The notes under the pieces: generated by a model
The model's database searches: none
What the model was told of the DNA's origin: nothing
What the model saw: the letters and a program-made list of their open reading frames with translations, nothing else
Made by a program: the position numbers and the translations under genes
Shown: in pieces, positions 7,363 to 14,012 of the stretch
Layout of the letters: each line of letters opens with the position of its first letter
Position numbering within the stretch: the stretch's first letter is position 1
From: Lachnospiraceae bacterium
GTDB lineage: Bacteria > Bacillota > Clostridia > Lachnospirales > Lachnospiraceae
Direction of reading: 5' to 3'
DNA: 32,404 bases
Assembly (NCBI GenBank): GCA_017615545.1
Contig: JAFZZY010000046.1
Location: 1 to 32,404, forward strand

Positions 7363-8919
7363 ATGTTCCAGATCAAAAACGTAACATTAACACATAAAAA
7401 GGATCTTCGGACGATCCTGAAGGATTTCTCCCTGGTGCTGAATAACGGCGACCGCGCCGTGATGATCGGCGAGGAGGGAAATGGAAAGTCCACTCTGATG
7501 AAGTGGATCTACGACCCCGAGTTGGTGGAAGATTACATCGAGTACGAGGGGGAGAAAATGGCCGGCGGCGAGAAGTTAGCCTACCTGCCGCAGGAATTGC
7601 CCGAGGAAGAAAAACACAAAACGGTCTGCGAGTATTTCTGCGAGAGCGCGGAGTTTTTGGACCGGACGCCGAAGGAACTGTCGAAACTGGCGTCGGACTG
7701 CCATGTCGAGCCGGAGTTTTTCTACCGGCAGCAGGAGATGTGCACACTGTCCGGCGGCGAGCGCGTGAAGGCGCAGATGATGCGCATCCTGTGCGAGGAT
7801 CCGACGGTCCTGTTGCTGGACGAGCCGTCCAATGACATCGACATTGAAACGCTGGAGTGGATGGAGGAATTGATCCGAAACTGGCCGTATGCGGTGCTTT
7901 TCATCTCGCATGACGAGACGCTGATCGAGCGGACGGCAAACCGCGTGATCCATTTTGAGCAGATCCGCAGGAAGACGATGTGTCGTCATACTGTGGCCAA
8001 TGTTCCTTACAGGCAGTACGTCGAGGAGCGCCTGCATTCGTTTGAAAAGCAGGAGCAGCTCGCTTTGGGCGAACGGCGCGAAAAAAAGATCCGTGATGAG
8101 AAGATCCGCAAGATGGAGCAGAGTGTCGGATCAAAACTGGATAATATCAGCCACGCGGAGCGTGACGCCATCGGACGCCTTCTGAAAAAGAAGATGAAAA
8201 ACGTCAAAGCGATGGAACACCGTTTCGAGCGCGAAGACGCGAATATGACCGAGATGCCGGAGCAGGAAGAGGCGATCTTCTTCAAACTCGGGGATACGAA
8301 CAGCGCGATCCCTTCGGGAAAATGGGTCATCCAGTGCGACATTCCGGTGCTGACTACGCTGGATGGCAGTCGCGTTTTGGCGGAACAGATCACGCTTAAC
8401 TTACGCGGTTCCGAGAAGATCGCCATCATCGGCAACAACGGTTGCGGTAAGACGACATTTCTGGCGAAGATCGCGAAGGAACTGCTGGCGCGAACGGACC
8501 TGCGGGCACAGTATATGCCACAGAATTACGAGGAACTTTTGGACCTCGATGTGACACCGGTCGACTATCTGGATACGACGGGCGATAAAGAGGAACGCAC
8601 GCGGATCCGCACGTATCTGGGTTCGCTGAAGTACACAGCAGATGAGATGGATCATCCGATCCGTGAACTTTCGGGTGGCCAAAAGGCGAAGGTTTTACTT
8701 TTGAAACTCAGCATGTCCGGGGCCAATGTACTCATTCTGGATGAGCCGACGCGAAACTTTTCACCGTTGTCGGGGCCGGTCATCCGACGGATGCTGAAGG
8801 ATTTCCCGGGTGCGATCATTAGCGTGTCCCATGACCGTAAGTATCTCGCAGAGGTCTGCGACACGATCTACCGACTGACGTCGGGAGGCCTGTCAAAGGT
8901 CGAGAGATCCTTAGATTGA
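7363..8919 (+). CDS. ABC-F ATPase, likely ribosome protection
   Basis: A 518-aa soluble protein with two ABC domains and no membrane segments, the ABC-F layout. Domain 1 has Walker A GEEGNGKST (36-44), signature LSGGE (129-133) and Walker B LLLDEP (150-155). An interdomain linker of about 100 residues (200-300) is rich in charged helices, as in the arm that reaches the ribosomal P site. Domain 2 has Walker A GNNGCGKTT (357-365), signature LSGGQ (436-440) and Walker B LILDEP (457-462). The start is ATG 7363 after GAGAGGTGG; upstream in-frame codons lie in the terminator and are rejected. Family members either displace ribosome-targeting antibiotics (Msr, Vga, Lsa, OptrA types) or act as translation factors. 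The leader and terminator upstream favour antibiotic response. Drug class unknown. Confidence 0.9.
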   Translation: MFQIKNVTLTHKKDLRTILKDFSLVLNNGDRAVMIGEEGNGKSTLMKWIYDPELVEDYIEYEGEKMAGGEKLAYLPQELPEEEKHKTVCEYFCESAEFLDRTPKELSKLASDCHVEPEFFYRQQEMCTLSGGERVKAQMMRILCEDPTVLLLDEPSNDIDIETLEWMEELIRNWPYAVLFISHDETLIERTANRVIHFEQIRRKTMCRHTVANVPYRQYVEERLHSFEKQEQLALGERREKKIRDEKIRKMEQSVGSKLDNISHAERDAIGRLLKKKMKNVKAMEHRFEREDANMTEMPEQEEAIFFKLGDTNSAIPSGKWVIQCDIPVLTTLDGSRVLAEQITLNLRGSEKIAIIGNNGCGKTTFLAKIAKELLARTDLRAQYMPQNYEELLDLDVTPVDYLDTTGDKEERTRIRTYLGSLKYTADEMDHPIRELSGGQKAKVLLLKLSMSGANVLILDEPTRNFSPLSGPVIRRMLKDFPGAIISVSHDRKYLAEVCDTIYRLTSGGLSKVERSLD

Positions 8920-8939
8920 ACGATTTAGGAGAAATAGAA

Positions 8940-10043
8940 ATGAACACGATAGGAACCAAGACGATCGAGACGGAGAGGCTCGTTTTGCGTAGATACGTGA
9001 TCAAGGATGCCGAGGACATGTTTAACAATTGGACATCGGATCCGGAGGTTACGAAATTCCTCTCCTGGCCTACACATACGAGTCTGGATTTCACGAAAGA
9101 TCTGCTCGCGAAATGGGTCACATTTTATGACGAGGGTCGTACATATAACTGGGGCATCACGCTGAAGGGCGAGGACCACGTGATCGGTAACATCGCCGTG
9201 GTGGAACGCGATGAGCGGACCTGTTCGTATGAGATCGGTTATGTGCTCAGCAAGCGCTACTGGGGCCGCGGCATCATGCCGGAAGCCCTGAAGGCGGTGA
9301 TCCGCTATCTTTTTGAGGGTGAGAGCGACCTGATGCGTGTCTACGCTACGCATGACCTGCGCAACCCCAAATCCGGCCGCGTCATGCAGAAGGCCAGCAT
9401 GCATTTTGACGGCATCCTGCGCGGCTCGAAGAAGAACGTGCTGGGCATTCACGATACGGCGTATTACTCGGTGCTGCGTACCGACCTGGTAACGCAGAAA
9501 CAGTATGAGGACCTCTTTCTGGAGATCCATCCGGGCTTTTTTGAGCGTGATTACATCCGCAATATTCCCGCGGGTGAGGTTGCTTCGGAGCAGCTGCTGC
9601 GTCTGCAGGAATTCGAGCCGGAACGCTACGAGAAGCATTTTCCGGACAATGTAACCTTCGGATATTACGAGGGCGGGCTGGAGGAGCTCCGCGAGATCGT
9701 CGGAAAGGTGATCCCGCATTGGCCGCAGATCTTTAACGAAAACAGCCGCGTATATTGCGGATATGTGGACGGAAAGGTCGTCAGCTTCTGCATGATCGAG
9801 GATTTCGGCGAGCACGAGATCAACGGCGTGAAATGCCGGATCGGCGGGCCCGGATGTGTCGGGACACTGGAGGAATACCGTAGCCGGGGCATCGGCCTCA
9901 CGATGGTGAAGCATGTCACGCAGATCCTGCGGGAGGAGTTATACGATTACAGTTACATTCATTACACCTACGAACCGCAATGGTATGCGAAACTCGGTTA
10001 CAAGACCGTGCTTCGCTGGAGCGGCCGCGGGTTCGAAGATTAG
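8940..10043 (+). CDS. tandem-GNAT acetyltransferase
   Basis: A 367-aa protein with two GNAT folds. Residues 1-182 match the RimJ/RimL-like group: TIETERLVLRRY at the start, the acetyl-CoA loop SKRYWGRGIMPEA (105-117), and the late HDTAYYSVLRTD. Residues about 190-367 form a second, more diverged GNAT with EEYRSRGIGLTMV as its acetyl-CoA loop and a C-terminal YAKLGYK. The family transfers acetyl from acetyl-CoA to amines on proteins, peptides or drugs. ATG 8940 follows TTAGGAG. The frame also opens at TTG 8916, which overlaps the ABC-F stop, but that has no ribosome binding site. It is close behind the ABC-F gene and probably co-transcribed. Whether both domains are catalytic cannot be told. 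Confidence 0.87.
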   Translation: MNTIGTKTIETERLVLRRYVIKDAEDMFNNWTSDPEVTKFLSWPTHTSLDFTKDLLAKWVTFYDEGRTYNWGITLKGEDHVIGNIAVVERDERTCSYEIGYVLSKRYWGRGIMPEALKAVIRYLFEGESDLMRVYATHDLRNPKSGRVMQKASMHFDGILRGSKKNVLGIHDTAYYSVLRTDLVTQKQYEDLFLEIHPGFFERDYIRNIPAGEVASEQLLRLQEFEPERYEKHFPDNVTFGYYEGGLEELREIVGKVIPHWPQIFNENSRVYCGYVDGKVVSFCMIEDFGEHEINGVKCRIGGPGCVGTLEEYRSRGIGLTMVKHVTQILREELYDYSYIHYTYEPQWYAKLGYKTVLRWSGRGFED

Positions 10044-10061
10044 AACAGAGGGAGATAGGAT

Positions 10062-10769
10062 ATGAGACTGATTTTGGTGCGTCACGGAGATCCGAATTAT
10101 GAGCTGGACTGCCTGACGGAGTTGGGACACAAGCAGGCGAAGGTGGTCGCGCAGCGGCTGATGGAGGAGGGGATCGAGAAGATCTTCTGCTCGCCGCAGG
10201 GGCGCGCGCAGCAGACGGCGAAACCGTTCGCGGAGTTGTCGGGACTGAACGAGATCGAAACCTTGGATTTCATGCATGAGATTCGGTTCGGCAGCCTGGA
10301 GGACCTGTACCGCAAGGGCAATCCGTGGATCTGCTCGAGTCAGCTGATGCACGAGGGCGTGGACTTGCAGGATCCGAAGTGGCGGGAGTTTCCGGACTTC
10401 GCGGACAATACGGCGACGGTCGACATTGACCTCGTGATGACCTCGGTCGATGCATGGTTGGCGACGCTCGGCTATCAGCGCGAGGGCTTGTATTACCGAA
10501 ACACCAATGAGAACGATGAGAGAAGGACGTTCGTTCTGTTTAGCCACGGTGGCTCATCGACGGCGCTTTTGTCGCGAGTTCTTAATATCCCGTTCCCGCA
10601 TCTGTGTATGATGCTCGGGCACATTCCCCATACATGCATTTCGTGCCTGCGGTTCGACCGCAGACCGGGTATGCTCTCCATGCCGATCCTGGAGTTTGCC
10701 ACGGATGCACGGCATCTGAACGTATTCAAGGAAGGCCAGACCGGCTCGGTAGAGAGAGCACAAAGCTGA
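10062..10769 (+). CDS. histidine phosphatase family protein
   Basis: A 235-aa cytoplasmic protein of the phosphoglycerate-mutase-like branch. The catalytic VRHGD lies at residues 6-10 with His8 as the phospho-acceptor. SPQGRAQQTA supplies the second Arg, and a later FSHGG supplies the second His. The family hydrolyses phosphate esters of sugars, nucleotides or small metabolites. It starts 18 bases after the tandem GNAT with GAGGGAG as ribosome binding site, so it is likely in the same transcript. The stretch around 100-160 is an insertion relative to short family members. In this neighbourhood it might act on a phosphorylated small molecule, but that is only a guess. Confidence 0.88.
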   Translation: MRLILVRHGDPNYELDCLTELGHKQAKVVAQRLMEEGIEKIFCSPQGRAQQTAKPFAELSGLNEIETLDFMHEIRFGSLEDLYRKGNPWICSSQLMHEGVDLQDPKWREFPDFADNTATVDIDLVMTSVDAWLATLGYQREGLYYRNTNENDERRTFVLFSHGGSSTALLSRVLNIPFPHLCMMLGHIPHTCISCLRFDRRPGMLSMPILEFATDARHLNVFKEGQTGSVERAQS

Positions 10770-10791
10770 AACAGCAGAAAGGAAGAGCAAA

Positions 10792-10824
10792 ATGGTAATG
10801 TTCTTAAGACTTAGAAATATCTGA
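10792..10824 (+). CDS. possible 10-codon leader peptide with R-L-R motif
   Basis: The frame reads MVMFLRLRNI and stops at 10822-10824. AAAGGAAG lies about seven bases upstream of ATG 10792. R-L-R is a +X+ motif, the type at which macrolide-bound ribosomes stall, as in the ErmD leader. It is followed by a ten-bp hairpin and then a gene with a resistance-like domain fusion. The ORF is so short that chance cannot be excluded, and no pairing that masks the next ribosome binding site was found. Confidence 0.4.
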   Translation: MVMFLRLRNI

Positions 10825-10826
10825 TC

Positions 10827-10856
10827 GCGTGAAACCGTTGATCGATGGTTTCATGC
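10827..10856 (+). promoter_or_regulatory. hairpin after the R-L-R mini-ORF
   Basis: GCGTGAAACC (10827-10836) pairs with GGTTTCATGC (10847-10856), ten bp with one G-U, around a ten-base loop. It starts two bases after the mini-ORF stop. There is no T-tract, so it is not a rho-independent terminator. Confidence 0.6.
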
Positions 10857-10900
10857 CTTGTAACGAAGACGAAAACTATTGAATCAAGAGGAGAAAAATC

Positions 10901-12016
10901 ATGATATTTCAAGACAATATAATTAAACAATATTTAAAAAACGTATATTTTATCGCAGGGACGCCCTGCGGAGGCAAGACGACCGTTTCCCGCGCTTTGG
11001 GAAAGAAGTATAACATTCCGGTGTATGACATCGATGAGCGTTTCCCAGAGCATCAGGCTATGTCCGACGCGGCGTCGCAGCCGGCCATGAACTATAATTT
11101 CCGCGACGCTGACGAGTTTTTCGGCAGAAGTGTGGAAGAGTACCGTACGTGGCTCTTGCAGAGCACACGGGAGCAGCTGGACTTCATTCTGTTGGATCTG
11201 ATGCGTCAGTCGCAGGATCAGATCATCCTTTGTGACTGTCATCTGACATTGGAGCAGGCGGAGCAGATCACCGATCCCGCACACATCGCGTTCATGCTGA
11301 AGAAGCCGGTGAACCTGGTCGAAGAGTACTGCAACCGCGCAGACCATCAGGATTTCAGCAACTTCATCCACAGTGCGACGAATGTCGAGGCGGCGAAGGC
11401 GACCTGCAACGAAACATTGCTCTCGCTGAATGCGAAGTATTTCGAGGATGTAAAGAAGAGCCGGTATTTCTGGCTGGAGCGGGATATGAGCCGCACAGTC
11501 GAGGAGACGGCAGATCTGGTCGCGAAACATTTCGGCTTTGATAAGAAGTTTGCCGGCGAGAACGAGGCCGGGCTTTCGATCGTGAAAGTCGAAAAAGGCA
11601 CCGCATTGGCCGAAGAGTTCCTGAACTTCGTGGAGAACTGCTCCTGGACGGAGGTGCGCGAGCACATCGCAGGCTTAGTCCGTGAGTGGAAGTTTGAAGA
11701 CTGGGAGACGATGTTTGCGGCCGTGATCGACGGCAAGATCGTCGGAATGGCCTCGCTGCTGAAGACGGATTACTATCCGCTGCCGGAGATCTTTCCATGG
11801 GTGTCGTGCGTGTTTGTCGAGACGCCCTATCGCGGCAGTCATATCAGCGGTAAACTGATCGATGCAGCGAACCGTTATGCGAAGGAGCAGGGTTTCACGA
11901 AGACCTACATCCCGACCGAGTATACGGGGCTTTACGAGAAGTACGGATATACGTATGTGAAGGACATCGTGAATTACGGAGGCGGGACGGATCGTCTGTA
12001 CGTGAAGGAACTGTAG
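10901..12016 (+). CDS. P-loop kinase-like / GNAT fusion protein
   Basis: A 371-aa protein with two unrelated enzyme-like halves. Residues 1-215 form a small-molecule-kinase-like P-loop domain with Walker A GTPCGGKT (20-27) and YDIDERF (42-48), where the second acidic cluster of shikimate-kinase or chloramphenicol-phosphotransferase relatives sits. Residues about 225-371 form a GNAT domain with VFVETPYRGSHISGKL (304-319) as the acetyl-CoA loop and GLYEKYGY near the end. ATG 10901 follows AAGAGGAG. Phosphotransferase and acetyltransferase in one chain recalls the logic of bifunctional aminoglycoside-modifying enzymes, but there is no sequence kinship to those visible here. Both domains keep their nucleotide or acetyl-CoA motifs, so it is probably active. 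Substrates unknown. Confidence 0.8.
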   Translation: MIFQDNIIKQYLKNVYFIAGTPCGGKTTVSRALGKKYNIPVYDIDERFPEHQAMSDAASQPAMNYNFRDADEFFGRSVEEYRTWLLQSTREQLDFILLDLMRQSQDQIILCDCHLTLEQAEQITDPAHIAFMLKKPVNLVEEYCNRADHQDFSNFIHSATNVEAAKATCNETLLSLNAKYFEDVKKSRYFWLERDMSRTVEETADLVAKHFGFDKKFAGENEAGLSIVKVEKGTALAEEFLNFVENCSWTEVREHIAGLVREWKFEDWETMFAAVIDGKIVGMASLLKTDYYPLPEIFPWVSCVFVETPYRGSHISGKLIDAANRYAKEQGFTKTYIPTEYTGLYEKYGYTYVKDIVNYGGGTDRLYVKEL

Positions 12017-12019
12017 AAC

Positions 12020-12105
12020 GGGGCGACAGACTGCCTTATGCGACAACGGGGACGGTGTGGAAGGCGCATTTTCCGAAATGGGTCGAACGACTGCCCCCCG
12101 CGACG
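12020..12105. repeat. REP-like intergenic palindromic element, degenerate
   Basis: This G/C-rich stretch between two genes contains ATGCG at about 12038-12042 with CGCAT partners downstream. Its 15-base core at 12042-12056 matches the reverse strand of the palindrome at 16573-16587 at 13 of 15 positions. It looks like an older or composite copy of the same dispersed element. An open frame crosses it but has no ribosome binding site. Confidence 0.45.
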
Positions 12106-12157
12106 CATGGCCTTAAAGTGGATCGAAAACAAGATATGAAATGGAGATAATATAAAA

Positions 12158-12667
12158 ATGGAAAAGGGTAAGATCATATTTTTGAACGGCGTTACCAGCG
12201 CCGGAAAGACGACCATCGTCGAAGCTCTGCAGGAGCAGAGAGATGTGTTCTTTTATGTGGTGGCCAATGACCTCTTTCAGGAGATGGTCGGCGAGCAATA
12301 TCTGCAGGAGGATTACTGGAAGTATCTCTCCGAGGTGATCATCATGATGTATCACACGGCGAAGCTTTACTCCGATATGGGGAAGAATGTGCTGATCGAC
12401 GGCATCCTCGTGGAGCGCGAGGAGATCAAACCGCACTATCAGCAGCTCAAGGAGATCATGAAGGAGAATCCTTTGGATATCGTGGAAGTGTACTGTCCGC
12501 TGGATATCTGCCGGCAGAGAAACATTGACCGCGGCGACCGCTATGAGAGCCAGTCGGACGAACAGGCGGCGCTTATGAGTAAAGATATCAAATACAGCCT
12601 GCGTGTGGACACGAGCGTATCCAGCGCAGAGGAATGCGCACAGCAGATCCTTAAGGCTTTGTTTTGA
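12158..12667 (+). CDS. chloramphenicol-phosphotransferase-like P-loop protein
   Basis: A 169-aa P-loop protein with IIFLNGVTSAGKTT as strand and Walker A (Gly11-Thr18). The length and the spacing to VANDLFQ (Asp38) resemble chloramphenicol 3-O-phosphotransferase, whose base is Asp37. Related families phosphorylate small hydroxyl compounds with ATP. An R-rich lid segment (CRQRNIDRGDR) follows near residues 117-128, as in adenylate-kinase-like folds. ATG 12158 follows ATGGAGATA. The next gene's ribosome binding site begins three bases after its stop. A general AAA-like nucleotide kinase of unknown function is the main alternative. Drug phosphorylation is plausible because of the company it keeps, but it is not shown by the sequence. 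Confidence 0.75.
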   Translation: MEKGKIIFLNGVTSAGKTTIVEALQEQRDVFFYVVANDLFQEMVGEQYLQEDYWKYLSEVIIMMYHTAKLYSDMGKNVLIDGILVEREEIKPHYQQLKEIMKENPLDIVEVYCPLDICRQRNIDRGDRYESQSDEQAALMSKDIKYSLRVDTSVSSAEECAQQILKALF

Positions 12668-12681
12668 TCAGGAGGATGTTC

Positions 12682-13134
12682 ATGAGTAATCTGCATTATG
12701 TAACACTCCGGGAGATCCCGGAGAAGATGGATATGGTGGCGCAGTGGTTCCACGAAAAGTGGGGCGTTCCGAAGGAGGCCTACCTGGAATGCATCGAGGC
12801 CTATGTAGGCGGCGAGACCGAGTTCGGTTGGTACCTGTGTCTTGACGGCGAGAAGATCGTCGGAGGTATGGGAGTCATCGAAAATGACTTCCATGACCGG
12901 AAGGATCTGTCGCCCAATGTTTGCGCGGTCTATGTAGAAGAAAGCTACCGTTGCCGCGGGATCTGCGGAAAACTTCTGGATTTCGCGTTAGAGGATATGC
13001 GTGCGCACGGGATCTCACCGATCTATCTGGTGACGGACCACGTGGGTTTCTACGAGCGCTACGGCTGGGAGTTCTTCTGCGAAGCGCAGGGAGACGGCGA
13101 AGACCACAAGACGAGACTGCTTATTCATCGCTAA
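12682..13134 (+). CDS. GNAT family N-acetyltransferase
   Basis: A 150-aa single-domain acetyltransferase. The core has a WYLCLDGEKIVGG strand pair, the acetyl-CoA loop VEESYRCRGICGKLL and the closing GFYERYGWEF, all usual for the family. I chose ATG 12682 because AGGAGG (12670-12675) lies six bases upstream. ATG 12676 directly abuts that site, and TTG 12664 overlaps the previous stop, so both are less likely. It is the last gene of the resistance-like run and shares a transcript with the P-loop gene. No terminator is visible after it, but a new promoter begins about 50 bases later. The acceptor is unknown; such short GNATs modify amino groups of drugs, polyamines or proteins. Confidence 0.87.
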   Translation: MSNLHYVTLREIPEKMDMVAQWFHEKWGVPKEAYLECIEAYVGGETEFGWYLCLDGEKIVGGMGVIENDFHDRKDLSPNVCAVYVEESYRCRGICGKLLDFALEDMRAHGISPIYLVTDHVGFYERYGWEFFCEAQGDGEDHKTRLLIHR

Positions 13135-13183
13135 GACAGTCTGATGGAGCAGATCCACAGGGGCAGGTGCGTTCGAAACGGGA

Positions 13184-13212
13184 TATACAAGCAACGGTAA
13201 AAATGCTATAAT
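13184..13212 (+). promoter_or_regulatory. promoter for MacB-like ABC operon
   Basis: TATACA at 13184-13189, a 17-bp spacer, and a perfect TATAAT at 13207-13212. It lies 61 bases before the ATPase start. The -35 box is only a partial match. Confidence 0.65.
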
Positions 13213-13272
13213 GGAAATGTAATTCAAATAGTATGTCGTGAAGCGCTTTGTAATGGATCGGAGAGCGGAACT

Positions 13273-14010
13273 ATGGAAAAAACGGAACCCTGTATCAGAC
13301 TTGAAAATGTTGTTAAAGAATTCCCTTCCGGGACGGGAGTGGTGAAAGCGTTGGACGGGATCACCCTCGAGATCTGCCCCGGAGACTTCGTCGTTGTAAA
13401 CGGCGAGTCGGGGTGCGGCAAATCCACGCTGCTGAACATGATCGGCTGCATGGATGAGCCCACGGAAGGGAAGATAGAGATCTTCGGTCAGGATATGACG
13501 AAACTCTCCGAGCGTGAGCGGACGTTATATCGCCGGCGGGATGTGGGCTTCATATTTCAGGAGTACCACCTCATGCCGGAATTGACGACTTATGAAAATG
13601 TCGAGTTCATTGCCGAACTCGTGAATGATCCGCTGTCCGTGAGCGAGGTGATCGAAATGGTCGGACTCACGGATGTGGCGGACCACCGCCCCGGACAGCT
13701 GTCGGGCGGACAACAACAGAGAAACGCCATAGCACGGGCCATCGTGAAACGTCCGCGGCTTCTTTTGGCGGACGAACCTACCGCGGCGCTGGATGAGGCT
13801 TCGGCCCGTGAGGTGCTTCGCGTATTCGAACGGTTGATCCGGGAGGACAATGCGCAAAAAGCCCCCGAACAAAAGACGACGCTCATCCTGGTGACGCATA
13901 ATCGCGAGATCGCGAAGATGGCGGACCGGGTAGTGGTATTGAAAAACGGTCGGATCGCCTCCGATGTTTCGCAGGCGGATCCGTGCAGTGTTGACATGCT
14001 GGAGTGGTAA
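13273..14010 (+). CDS. ABC ATPase, MacB/LolD type
   Basis: A 245-aa ATPase with Walker A GESGCGKST (44-52), Q-loop FIFQE (Gln96), signature LSGGQQQR (143-150), Walker B LLLADEPTAALD (163-174) and switch His209 in LVTHN. The LADEPTxALD form and the adjacent FtsX-type permease place it in the type VII (MacB/LolCDE/BceA) superfamily. Members use ATP to drive mechanical movement of extracellular domains rather than classical transport. ATG 13273 follows a GGAG-containing site. The permease begins two bases after its stop. Possible roles are export, antimicrobial peptide defence or cell-wall hydrolase control. There is no adjacent BceRS-like two-component system. Confidence 0.93.
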   Translation: MEKTEPCIRLENVVKEFPSGTGVVKALDGITLEICPGDFVVVNGESGCGKSTLLNMIGCMDEPTEGKIEIFGQDMTKLSERERTLYRRRDVGFIFQEYHLMPELTTYENVEFIAELVNDPLSVSEVIEMVGLTDVADHRPGQLSGGQQQRNAIARAIVKRPRLLLADEPTAALDEASAREVLRVFERLIREDNAQKAPEQKTTLILVTHNREIAKMADRVVVLKNGRIASDVSQADPCSVDMLEW

Positions 14011-14012
14011 AC

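Noticed and set aside
8925..9914. 329-aa minus-strand frame
   Set aside because: It is the shadow of the tandem-GNAT gene, which has clear domains; the minus product is His/Arg-rich with no start signal.
12039..12140. 33-codon Arg-rich leader peptide before the P-loop gene
   Set aside because: No ribosome binding site, and the frame is explained by a G/C-rich REP-like element.
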